From contig CAUTNA010000006.1 in NCBI GenBank assembly GCA_963540515.1, positions 1 to 53,585 of the forward strand: a DNA stretch of 53,585 nt, read 5' to 3'. The notes beneath the pieces were generated by a model. The model saw nothing but the letters and a program-made list of their open reading frames with translations, did no database searches and was not told the DNA's origin. How positions within the stretch are numbered: the stretch's first letter is position 1; each line of letters starts with the position of its first letter. This document shows positions 37,688 to 43,615 of this stretch, in pieces. Source of the DNA: JAFGMC01 sp963540515. Its GTDB lineage: Bacteria > Pseudomonadota > Alphaproteobacteria > Rs-D84. Both the position numbers and the translations under genes were made by a program.

Positions 37688-37966
37688 TTATCTTACAGTC
37701 AATTCTAAGTTAAGCGCTTTTAAAATCTTTAATATACTTACAAACTCAGGGTTGCCGTTTTCAGAAAGCATTTTATAAAGCCCAGTGCGAGATATTCCAG
37801 TTTCTTTTGAAAGTGCAGTCATATTACGAGATTTTAAAACATCTTTTAAACATGCTTTTATAAGTTTAGGGTCTCCATCTTTAAAAGCTTCTTGTAGATA
37901 AAGACTTATATCTTCTTCGGTTTTAAGTTCTTCAGATATGTCCCAAAATCTAAATTTAGGTTTCAT
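37688..37966 (-). CDS. higA: HigA-like antitoxin
   Basis: The 92-residue protein has the helix-turn-helix of the HigA-type addiction-module antidote family. YLQEAFKDGDPKLIKACLKDV leads into ALSKETGISRTGLYKMLSENGNPEF and ILKALNLELTV. It follows its toxin gene and overlaps it by 11 bases, the usual toxin-first HigBA order. It would bind the operator and neutralise the toxin. The protein looks intact while the toxin does not. Confidence 0.88.
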   Translation of the reverse strand: MKPKFRFWDISEELKTEEDISLYLQEAFKDGDPKLIKACLKDVLKSRNMTALSKETGISRTGLYKMLSENGNPEFVSILKILKALNLELTVR

Positions 37967-38234
37967 CTTGCCACTCCTTTAATAATTCTATTGCCCTTTT
38001 TATATCTTTCTTTTGTGTACTTTTATCTCCACCATTTAATAACAACACTATCACATCACCAAAAATAGAGTAATAAATTCCGATGCCTCCTCCAAAATGT
38101 ATACGAGACTCGAAAACTTTTTCTCCAACTGATTTGTAATCAGATGTATGTCCATAAACAGTTATCTTCTTAACCCTTGTATCAATAATAACCTTATAAA
38201 ACAATAATATAGAATAGTTGCAAAGATATTTCAA
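37956..38234 (-). pseudogene. higB: HigB-like toxin, 5' end lost
   Basis: The last 65 residues match the RelE/HigB killer-protein family (SVGEKVFESRIHFGGGIGIYY, then VIVLLLNGGDKSTQKKDIKRA). Family members begin with a segment like EFDKWLxxLxD about 25-30 residues further upstream. Here the frame instead starts at a TTG with an unrelated hydrophobic piece (MKYLCNYSILLFYKV). No better start or matching segment is visible before the adjacent cassette remnant. The toxin is probably dead, leaving higA behind. Confidence 0.7.
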
Positions 38235-38240
38235 ATATGA

Positions 38241-38342
38241 TTAAGTACGAGACTTAGTTTATTAAACTTCAATTTATTTTTACCGCAGTTGAAAGATAAG
38301 TCAAGGAGAGTACTAGAAAAGAAAAATAAAAAGAAAGATTGA
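38241..38342 (+). pseudogene. toxin-tail remnant ending inside element 1
   Basis: The open stretch codes for a tail reading LPQLKDKSRRVLEKKNKKKD and then TGA at 38340-38342. It resembles the tails at 40420-40554 (FLRDKARKTLESKK) and 40692-40904 (KLRDKSVRNIIKRDKKD). The stop codon lies inside the 5' strand of the closing stem of element 1. No upstream gene body remains. Confidence 0.5.
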
Positions 38343-38431
38343 TTGGGAGGCCGACCAGTTTCCCTCCATCGTATGATTTTCAAATCAAACGGCAGGCGAG
38401 GCCGAAAATTTCTGCCATTCAATCAATCTTT
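38334..38431 (+). ncRNA. kissing-loop structured element 1
   Basis: P1 is AAAGATTGATTG/CAATCAATCTTT (12 bp). P2 is GGAGG (38346-38350)/CCTCC (38363-38367). An optional hairpin P3 is TGATTT/AAATCA flanked by CGT/ACG. P4 is GGCAG (38391-38395)/CTGCC (38412-38416), ending in the shared TTTCTG. The P2-P4 loop pairing is imperfect here. T residues follow P1. It shares more than 40 nearly identical bases with element 4 in inverted orientation. I do not recognise the class. Confidence 0.6.
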
Positions 38432-38442
38432 TACCTAAATTC

Positions 38443-38467
38443 TAACAATTTAAATATAAAATTCAAT
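38443..38467 (+). repeat. direct repeat after element 1
   Basis: Twenty-five bases identical to 41011-41035. Both copies follow a kissing-loop element in the same orientation and could code for QFKYKIQ, the possible start of a following cassette body. Confidence 0.6.
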
Positions 38468-38607
38468 CAGATTTAACAAATATAATTGAAAACGGAAATC
38501 TAATAATAAAAGAGGATAAATTCCATATTTGGAAAAATAAAAAGAAAGTTATAGTTTATACAGATTTTAATAGAAAATCTGTTTACTTTTTCAATGATTT
38601 TAAATAA
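38446..38607 (+). pseudogene. nuclease-toxin C-terminal remnant
   Basis: The frame is open for 53 codons with no start and ends in TAA at 38605-38607. It codes for SDLTNIIENGNLIIKEDKFH and WKNKKKVIVYTD and FFNDF. This resembles the last part of the intact PBECR-like gene (DITDVIEKGNF ... KVVIIET ... FLLTAY). Nine bases later the second type of structured repeat begins. Confidence 0.5.
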
Positions 38608-38613
38608 AAAAAA

Positions 38614-38684
38614 GGGTAAGTTCTATTAAGTTAAAATTGTTACAGATTTAATAGCAAAGGGGCAGAAATATTGCTAACTTACTC
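38614..38684 (+). repeat. type-2 structured repeat, copy A
   Basis: The closing stem GTAAGTT (38616-38622)/AACTTAC (38676-38682) is extended by a G-T and a G-C pair. The inner hairpin is AGCAA/TTGCT (38653-38657/38671-38675) with a GGGGCAGAA loop. The 71-base element matches copy B at 40319-40398 in order and sequence inside, while the closing stem differs in both strands. Strand is uncertain: read on the minus strand it ends in a long T run. Confidence 0.55.
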
Positions 38685-38854
38685 GTATAATAATCTTAAA
38701 AATTCTTTTATAAAAAGATGGTAAAAATTCAGTAGTCCTTTTAGATATATAGTTTTTTTAAATATACGAGTTTTCCATCGCCTAAGATAATGTAATTTTT
38801 ACATTTCTCTTTTTTGTTTGAAAATAAAATAAATAGAGATTAAAATAATCGTAC
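38685..38854. other. noncoding spacer with degraded tails
   Basis: This holds a short stretch coding for NSVVLLDI then TAG (about 38720-38745), like the start of the 40420 remnant. Before element 2 is a stretch coding for LFENKINRD then TAA. A near-copy of the last 40 bases lies inverted at about 41231-41270. No complete gene. Confidence 0.4.
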
Positions 38855-38944
38855 AAAGTAAGACGACCATAAAGCTAAATTAGGCAACTGCCCCGAATGG
38901 CGTCAGTAATGATAATGGTGGGAACGGCAGTCCACCCTTACTTT
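38855..38944 (-). ncRNA. kissing-loop structured element 2
   Basis: P1 is AAAGTAAG/CTTACTTT. P2 is GGTGG (38917-38921)/CCACC (38932-38936). P4 is ACG-A-CCAT (38863-38870)/ATGGCGT (38897-38903) with one bulge. The P2 loop GGCAGT (38926-38931) is perfectly complementary to ACTGCC (38887-38892) in the P4 loop. Orientation is set by homology with elements 1 and 5. On the minus strand a small frame ending KSKEESKK has its TAA at 38938-38940, inside P1. Confidence 0.6.
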
Positions 38945-38994
38945 TTAGATTCTTCTTTTGATTTAATCAAAAATAAATTATTTAATTTGTCCAT
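38938..38994 (-). pseudogene. short tail MDKLNNLFLIKSKEESKK ending in element 2
   Basis: An 18-codon frame with an ATG and an in-frame stop just upstream. It ends in a Lys/Glu-rich tail with its TAA inside P1, as the other cassette tails do. Too short to identify. Confidence 0.3.
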
Positions 38995-39003
38995 TTCCTA
39001 GCT

Positions 39004-40026
39004 TTGTTTCCTCACAAAATTAGAGTTTCAGGAAAAGGTATAAAAGAGTTTGTTTCTCATACAAAAAATATAGAAAAACTTTATCTTGCTTATCACCTAA
39101 AAGATATTTTAGAAAAAGGCAAAGAACAAGAAAAACAAGAATTAAAACATGACCGCAAAGACGGTATTAAATATTTTATTCCTATCAAAACACAAACTAA
39201 GATAGATAAAAAACTAAAAATAGTTCGTAGTTTTATAGCAGTAGATAAAAATGGTAACATGTTTTATGATCTATTTATAGATAAAACAACCGTTGAATTG
39301 AGTAACCCGAAGAAAGAGTCCGGGAGCAACTCAACAGTTGATAACAATAATATACAACAAACAAATAATTCTGTCAATCAAGATATTTTAAATCTTTTTA
39401 TTGAAGATGAAACAGAATCTAAAAATAATAACTCAAAACTCCCTCTCACTTATTACGATTATTTCCACTTAGTCTATCTTAAATCTCACGATTATAAAGA
39501 GTTCTTAAGACAGGTTGATTTATACGAAGTTAAAGTAAAAAATCAAGATTTTAAAGAATCCGATCATCCCAGAGACGAAGACGGCAGGTTTTCTGAAAAG
39601 AGCAAGGTGGATGATAAAGTAGAACAAAAGAAAATAGACACTAACAAAAAATCAAAAATAACACATAGTTTACTTGGTGAAAACTTTGAAGGATACAAAG
39701 GACAAAACGCCATCTCTAAGCTTCTTATTGAAAAAAGAGGTCATATAAAAGATGCTTTTTATCGTGATGAGATAGGTAGTATATCTCTTCTTTGGGGAGA
39801 TGATACTCTCGGTTTACAACATATAATTAAAGAAAGAGAGAAACAAGGTATAAATATAGATGATTTTTTATCGGATATAACAGATGTAATTGAAAAGGGT
39901 AATTTTCTTAAAATCAATACTAAAGGAAGACATGAGTTTAAACTTGGTAATAAGGTTGTAATAATTGAGACAAGAGAAATAAATAAAAATATTACATTCT
40001 TACTTACTGCATATAAACAAAGTTAA
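39004..40026 (+). CDS. PBECR-like nuclease toxin (phage MuF-associated type), 5' end uncertain
   Basis: The frame is open from 38986 and the only start is a TTG without a ribosome site, so the 5' end is probably lost at the junction with element 2. Of 340 residues, the N-terminal 100 (KIRVSGKGIKEFVSHTKN, then SFIAVDKNGNMFYDLFID) look like a small alpha/beta module. A polar linker follows with DHPRDEDGRFSEK near 183, a phrase found at the end of phage Mu F-like head proteins. The C-terminal 120 residues (GSISLLWGDDTLGLQHII, then DVIEKGNFL and NITFLLTAYKQS) fit the Barnase-EndoU-ColicinE5/D-RelE-like phage nuclease families. His in GLQHII is the likely catalytic residue. The stop TAA touches the closing stem of element 3. 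Confidence 0.65.
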   Translation: MFPHKIRVSGKGIKEFVSHTKNIEKLYLAYHLKDILEKGKEQEKQELKHDRKDGIKYFIPIKTQTKIDKKLKIVRSFIAVDKNGNMFYDLFIDKTTVELSNPKKESGSNSTVDNNNIQQTNNSVNQDILNLFIEDETESKNNNSKLPLTYYDYFHLVYLKSHDYKEFLRQVDLYEVKVKNQDFKESDHPRDEDGRFSEKSKVDDKVEQKKIDTNKKSKITHSLLGENFEGYKGQNAISKLLIEKRGHIKDAFYRDEIGSISLLWGDDTLGLQHIIKEREKQGINIDDFLSDITDVIEKGNFLKINTKGRHEFKLGNKVVIIETREINKNITFLLTAYKQS

Positions 40027-40097
40027 CTTGTTTAGGGTAGGCGCGGATTCTACCATTAATTAACAGCTGGCCGCGATTTTCTGTTGTCTAAACAAGT
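40026..40097 (+). ncRNA. kissing-loop structured element 3 (minimal form)
   Basis: P1 is ACTTGTTTAG/CTAAACAAGT (10 bp), beginning at the last base of the toxin stop codon. P2 is GGTAG (40036-40040)/CTACC (40050-40054). P4 is AACAG (40062-40066)/CTGTT (40081-40085). The P2 loop CGCGG (40042-40046) is complementary to CCGCG (40071-40075) in the P4 loop. There is no P3. It is the cleanest copy: 72 bases, every stem perfect, directly behind the only nearly intact toxin gene. Confidence 0.65.
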
Positions 40098-40245
40098 ATA
40101 ATTATATTGTATTGATTAATTTTAAATTCTCAAGTTGTTTGTTTCTTTTTGATTTTTTTATTATAATTATTTATTATTTTCTTTAAAAGAAAGTTGATAG
40201 TGGAGACTGACTATAATAAATCTTAAACAGGAGCAAAACCTTTAA
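40098..40245. other. AT-rich spacer
   Basis: No open frame, repeat or convincing signal seen. Confidence 0.4.
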
Positions 40246-40341
40246 GAACTTTATTTTATTTTCCCTAATAAAATATTACTTTTACCTGTTTTTGTAATTA
40301 CTGCTTTTAAACAAAGAAAAGAGTGGGCTCTGTTAAGTTAA
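40246..40341 (+). pseudogene. nuclease-toxin C-terminal remnant
   Basis: Thirty-one codons without a start, reading ILLLPVFVITAFKQRKEWAL near the end. The VITAFKQ end matches the FLLTAYKQS end of the intact toxin. The stop TAA (40339-40341) lies inside the second copy of the type-2 repeat, just as the remnant at 38446 adjoins the first. Confidence 0.45.
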
Positions 40342-40398
40342 AATTGCCCTATAACAGATTTAAAAGCAAAAGGGCAGAACTATTGCTAACTCACTCTT
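40319..40398 (+). repeat. type-2 structured repeat, copy B
   Basis: The closing stem is AAGAGTG (40319-40325)/CACTCTT (40392-40398), plus G-T and G-C pairs inward. The inside shares TTAAGTTAAAATTG, ACAGATTTAA and GGGCAGAA with copy A. Hairpins are AGCAA/TTGCT and GCCCT/AGGGC. The closing stem is different from copy A but still pairs. Confidence 0.55.
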
Positions 40399-40419
40399 AC
40401 AGTAAGATAATAATCTTAA

Positions 40420-40554
40420 ACAAAACTTTTGTCAAAAAAATCAATCGTTTTCTTAGATGTAGATCTATCAAAAGACAACATTGAAATAGTGTATTTTCAT
40501 TTTCTAAGAGATAAAGCTAGAAAAACTTTAGAATCTAAAAAACTTGAAACTTAG
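40420..40554 (+). pseudogene. toxin-tail remnant (LDVDLS...FHFLRDKARK)
   Basis: The frame is open for 44 codons with a weak TTG and no ribosome site. It codes for KKSIVFLDVDLSKDNIEIVY and then FHFLRDKARKTLESKKLET. It is similar to the remnants at 37601, 38241 and 40692. It follows the type-2 repeat as NSVVLLDI follows the first copy, so the two blocks look like degraded duplicates. Confidence 0.5.
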
Positions 40555-40580
40555 TTTGATTTGTTTTAAACTAAACTTAG

Positions 40581-40698
40581 TTTTAAGTTAGTAGAACTGC
40601 AGAAAGTCGGCCTCGCCTGCCGTTTGATTTAAAAATCATACGATGGAGGGTACCAGTATGAATTCTGGCTTTGGGCCGTCCTCCCTACTAACTTAAAA
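40581..40698 (-). ncRNA. kissing-loop structured element 4
   Basis: P1 is TTTTAAGTTAGTAG/CTACTAACTTAAAA, 14 perfect pairs. P2 is GGAGG (40645-40649)/CCTCC (40680-40684), with a small extra hairpin in its loop. P4 is GCAG/CTGC. The loop pairing is CGGCC (40608-40612)/GGCCG (40674-40678). P3 and the flanking core are almost identical to element 1 but inverted. A minus-strand frame ending QKKYIEKNKNF has its TAA inside P1 (40693-40695). Confidence 0.6.
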
Positions 40699-40904
40699 AT
40701 TTTTATTTTTTTCAATATATTTTTTCTGCAAATCCAAAAAAAACTAATTATTTTCATTTTATAGGAAAACTAGGTTCTTCTAAATATAATTCAGGGGTAA
40801 TTTTAGAAATTGAAAATACAAAAAACTATTTTGAAATAGTTCATGTTATAAAACTCAGAGATAAAAGTGTAAGAAATATAATTAAAAGAGATAAAAAAGA
40901 TTAG
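40692..40904 (+). pseudogene. toxin-tail remnant, longest copy, ending in element 5
   Basis: Seventy codons are open without a start. The readable part begins ANPKKTNYFHFIGKLGSSKY and goes on to SGVILEIENTKNYFEIVHVI, then KLRDKSVRNIIKRDKKD. The EIVHVIKLRDKS part aligns with the FHFLRDKARK and LPQLKDKSRR tails of the other remnants. TAG at 40902-40904 is the inner end of the P1 5' strand of element 5. This copy shows best what the lost toxin domain looked like. Confidence 0.55.
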
Positions 40905-41001
40905 TCAACCCAGAGGACGACCCCCCCTCTATCATTCAATACAAGTTTTCACTTGGTGGCAGTCGGTCGATTATTTCTGCACTTGAGTTTTCTAATCTTT
41001 T
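40895..41001 (+). ncRNA. kissing-loop structured element 5
   Basis: P1 is AAAAGATTAG/CTAATCTTTT. P2 is AGAGG (40912-40916)/CCTCT (40926-40930). P3 is CAAGT/ACTTG (40942-40955). P4 is GCAG (40959-40962)/CTGC (40977-40980). The loop pairing is CGACC (40918-40922)/GGTCG (40965-40969). A 25-base sequence just downstream (41011-41035) is repeated after element 1 (38443-38467). Confidence 0.6.
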
Positions 41002-41010
41002 CTCAAATTT

Positions 41011-41035
41011 TAACAATTTAAATATAAAATTCAAT
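41011..41035 (+). repeat. direct repeat after element 5
   Basis: Identical to 38443-38467; see that entry. Here the frame stops directly afterwards. Confidence 0.6.
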
Positions 41036-41086
41036 AATTCTTTTCATTTACAGATTTTATATTTGTTTTTTATTTTTATTCAATTC

Positions 41087-41109
41087 AATTAAATTAAATT
41101 AAATTAAAT
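41087..41109 (+). repeat. AAATT tandem repeat
   Basis: About four and a half units of a five-base AAATT repeat in noncoding DNA. Confidence 0.7.
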
Positions 41110-41137
41110 ACTTTATCTTTTGATATAGCTTAAAAAA

Positions 41138-41230
41138 ACAAAGATGAATATAGCCAGTTTTGTCCAAAACTATATCTACGCACCTTATAGCCTACGTTTC
41201 AGTTGTCTATAGGTGGGAGCTTTGCTTTGT
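41138..41230 (-). ncRNA. third-type structured element at the right end of the island
   Basis: A weak closing stem ACAAAG/CTTTGT encloses two strong hairpins: CACCTTATAG/CTATAGGTG (one bulge, 41181-41215) and AGTTTTG/CAAAACT with a two-base loop (41156-41171). The adjoining 40 bases (41231-41270) are an inverted near-copy of the sequence before element 2. Read on the minus strand they code for LFENKINRD and a stop, with an AAT/AAC synonymous difference. Confidence 0.45.
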
Positions 41231-41343
41231 ACAATTTTAATCTCTGTTTATTTTATTTTCAAATAAATATTAATTTATATATTGCTGAAGAATTTTCTAG
41301 AATTGTTATGAAACAATAAACGTAAAAGAGAAAGAGATTAAAT

Positions 41344-41371
41344 AAAAAAGGAAGTTTTTACTTCCTTTTTT
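41344..41371 (-). terminator. terminator after grpE
   Basis: The 11-bp perfect stem AAAAAAGGAAG/CTTCCTTTTTT has a six-base loop and overlaps the last bases of the grpE stop codon. Confidence 0.85.
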
Positions 41372-41909
41372 ATTTAGCAACAACAACCATAGCACTGCGC
41401 AGAACCGTATCACCAAACATATACCCCGATTGCATTTCAGATATAATTGTATTTGTTTTCTTATCTTTTTCTTCAACTATTTGTATTGCATTATGAAAAG
41501 ATGGGTTTAAAACTTCTCCAACTGTTTCAATTTTTGTTATTCCAATTTTTACAAGTGTTGATTCCAAAGTTTTAACTAAAGATTTTATTCCCTCATCATC
41601 AGGACTATGAACAGAGGCTGCAAAAATTGCATCAATCAGTGGTAAAAAATTTTTTGTTATATTAATACTGCGATTTCTCGCAATAGATTCACTATCTAAA
41701 ATAGATCTTCTTTTTATATTCTCCGTCTCTGCGACCGCTCTTAAATATTTATCATTAAGCTCTGCAATTTTATTATTTAATACTTCAATTTCTGAATTTT
41801 TATTATCTTCAGTTTTTTTATCATCTCTTTCATCTTTATTATCATCAAGATTTAATTCTTTTTGTTCTTCTTGATTTTTAATATCTTGATTTAAATCTTT
41901 TTCTGTCAT
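41370..41909 (-). CDS. grpE: nucleotide-exchange factor GrpE
   Basis: GrpE releases ADP from DnaK. The 179-residue protein has an acidic N-terminal region (about 40 residues of Glu/Asp/Lys/Asn), the long dimer helix (EVLNNKIAELNDKYLRAVAETENIKRR) and the C-terminal beta domain (LNPSFHNAIQIVEE, then GYMFGDTVLRSAMVVVAK), which is the family signature. Length is normal. It is monocistronic here; dnaK is not in the window. The PpiD-like gene is divergent. Confidence 0.96.
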   Translation of the reverse strand: MTEKDLNQDIKNQEEQKELNLDDNKDERDDKKTEDNKNSEIEVLNNKIAELNDKYLRAVAETENIKRRSILDSESIARNRSINITKNFLPLIDAIFAASVHSPDDEGIKSLVKTLESTLVKIGITKIETVGEVLNPSFHNAIQIVEEKDKKTNTIISEMQSGYMFGDTVLRSAMVVVAK

Positions 41910-42032
41910 TTTTTTACCTCGTACTTTTAAATTAATATAAGAATAAACTTAAACTTTTTCAACTCTTTAAATATTTAATTGATTTTAGTTCTTTGGTTTT
42001 GTAGTCTTGCCATAAGTTTTAGAGGGTTCTTT

Positions 42033-43457
42033 ATGATTGGATATTTAAGAGATATGTCTGAAAAGCCTTTTGCAAAGGTTTTGATTGCGCTTTTACTTTT
42101 TTCTTTTGTAGGTTGGGGGGTTGCAGAATGGATTTTAGGTGCCTCAAACAGATCTGATCTTATAAAAGTTGGCTCTTTAGGTATTTCTATGGATAAATTT
42201 CAAACAGATAGAAACAGACAAATATCACTTTTATCTTCTGCAAATCAAAAACTGCTTTATACAGATAAAAAATATTCTTCTGTTTTTCATTCAGAATTGA
42301 TTAAAAATACAATTAATGATTTATTATTAGAAAATAGAGTAAGAGATTTAAAGTTAGTAGTTTCTGATAAAAAAGTAGCAGATCAAATTAAATTGTTTCC
42401 AGAATTTCAAGAAAAAGGAAAATATTCAAGTTTTAAATTTTATAACATATTAGCAAATAATAATTATACTGAAGAAAAGTTTGCTGATTTTGTTCGCAGT
42501 CAGATTTTAAAATCTTATTTATTAACTCCATTTTCATTAAAACCAAATATTCCTGATTTTATAGTCAAAACTGCTTATAAATCTCGTTTTGGAAAAAAGA
42601 ATATTGATTATTTAGTTGTTAATTTTGATGAATTTAAAGTCCCATCAGCTGATGATGAAAAATTAAAAGAATTTTATTTAAAAAATCCAATTATGACTCA
42701 AGAATCTCGTGATATATCTTATATTTTGATTAAAACAGATATGAATAAACCTGATTCTTTTGAAAATGGATATAAAAAAGCACAAGCCTTAGAAGATTAT
42801 ATTTTCTCAGGTGATAGTTTTGATACCGCTTCTAAGAAACTTGGAAGTTTTGCAAAATTAATATCTGTTAAATCGGTTGTTCCTAATAAATCATATGATA
42901 ATATTTTAACATCTGATTTAATTTCAAAATTATTCAATACAGATGAAAATGTTGAAACTGAAATTTTGGAAACAAAATTTGGTTTTGTTATAGCAAAAGT
43001 TGATAAAATCAACGAAAGAAAAAAAGTTGATTTTAAAAATGTTAAATCAGATGTAATAAAAGCTTGGAAATTAGAAGAACAAAAAAAGCAGGCTTATTTA
43101 AAAGTAAATTCATTTTTAACTCAGTTGAATGATAAAAAGTCGTTACCAAATCTTAAAAATATAACAGTTTCAAGAACAGAAGGTTTACCATTAGAAGTTT
43201 TGTATAATATTTATAATAATAAAGTTGGATCAAGTTTTATAGTTCCAAATAAAAATAGCTTTTATTTAGTATCAATAAAAAAAGATATTTTTGAAGATAT
43301 AGATAAAAAGAAAATAGAAAATTTAAAACATGAACTTATATCAAGTTATTCTTCAATGTTGCTTGCAGATTATAATTCATTTTTACTCAGAACTTATAAA
43401 ATTAAGATGAATGATAAAATGATAAACAGACTTGTAAATAATGGTGAAAATGAATAA
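42033..43457 (+). CDS. ppiD: PpiD/SurA-like membrane-anchored periplasmic chaperone
   Basis: The ATG at 42033 is chosen because AGAGGG lies seven bases upstream; the frame is open further but without a better site. The 474-residue protein has one N-terminal membrane anchor (PFAKVLIALLLFSFVGWGVAEWIL). A SurA-N-like region (SVFHSELIKNTINDLLLENRV) comes next, then a parvulin-type region (RDISYILIKTDMN, AQALEDYIFSGDSF, FGFVIAKVDKI). This is the layout of PpiD, which helps proteins leaving the SecYEG translocon. The parvulin part is divergent, so catalytic isomerase activity is uncertain. Confidence 0.85.
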   Translation: MIGYLRDMSEKPFAKVLIALLLFSFVGWGVAEWILGASNRSDLIKVGSLGISMDKFQTDRNRQISLLSSANQKLLYTDKKYSSVFHSELIKNTINDLLLENRVRDLKLVVSDKKVADQIKLFPEFQEKGKYSSFKFYNILANNNYTEEKFADFVRSQILKSYLLTPFSLKPNIPDFIVKTAYKSRFGKKNIDYLVVNFDEFKVPSADDEKLKEFYLKNPIMTQESRDISYILIKTDMNKPDSFENGYKKAQALEDYIFSGDSFDTASKKLGSFAKLISVKSVVPNKSYDNILTSDLISKLFNTDENVETEILETKFGFVIAKVDKINERKKVDFKNVKSDVIKAWKLEEQKKQAYLKVNSFLTQLNDKKSLPNLKNITVSRTEGLPLEVLYNIYNNKVGSSFIVPNKNSFYLVSIKKDIFEDIDKKKIENLKHELISSYSSMLLADYNSFLLRTYKIKMNDKMINRLVNNGENE

Positions 43458-43615
43458 TTATATAAAATATAATTTTTATAGGGTATTATTATTTTTCTTT
43501 CATATTTTAGTAAATAAAAATTATAGATTGTTTGAAATATAAAGTTTGTTTATATAAATATTTAAAAAAACTAGTTATATATAAACATAAAATACGAGTA
43601 AATAAAGAAAAGTTT

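Noticed and set aside
40026..40097. Purine-type riboswitch
   Set aside because: A junction of P1 and two hairpins with kissing loops is similar in outline, but the conserved junction core is missing and the element lies after, not before, genes.
38334..41001. Integron attC sites
   Set aside because: The cassette-like layout is suggestive, but the conserved outer boxes (GTTRRRY/RYYYAAC) are absent, the closing stems share no common end sequence and no integrase gene is in the window.
38334..41001. Retron msr/msd or transposon-end hairpins
   Set aside because: No reverse transcriptase or transposase frame is present, and the paired loops are not a feature of simple end hairpins.
36346..41370. 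Complete prophage
   Set aside because: Apart from the MuF-like phrase in the toxin gene there are no phage structural, replication or integrase genes and no attachment-site repeats at the tRNA-Thr.
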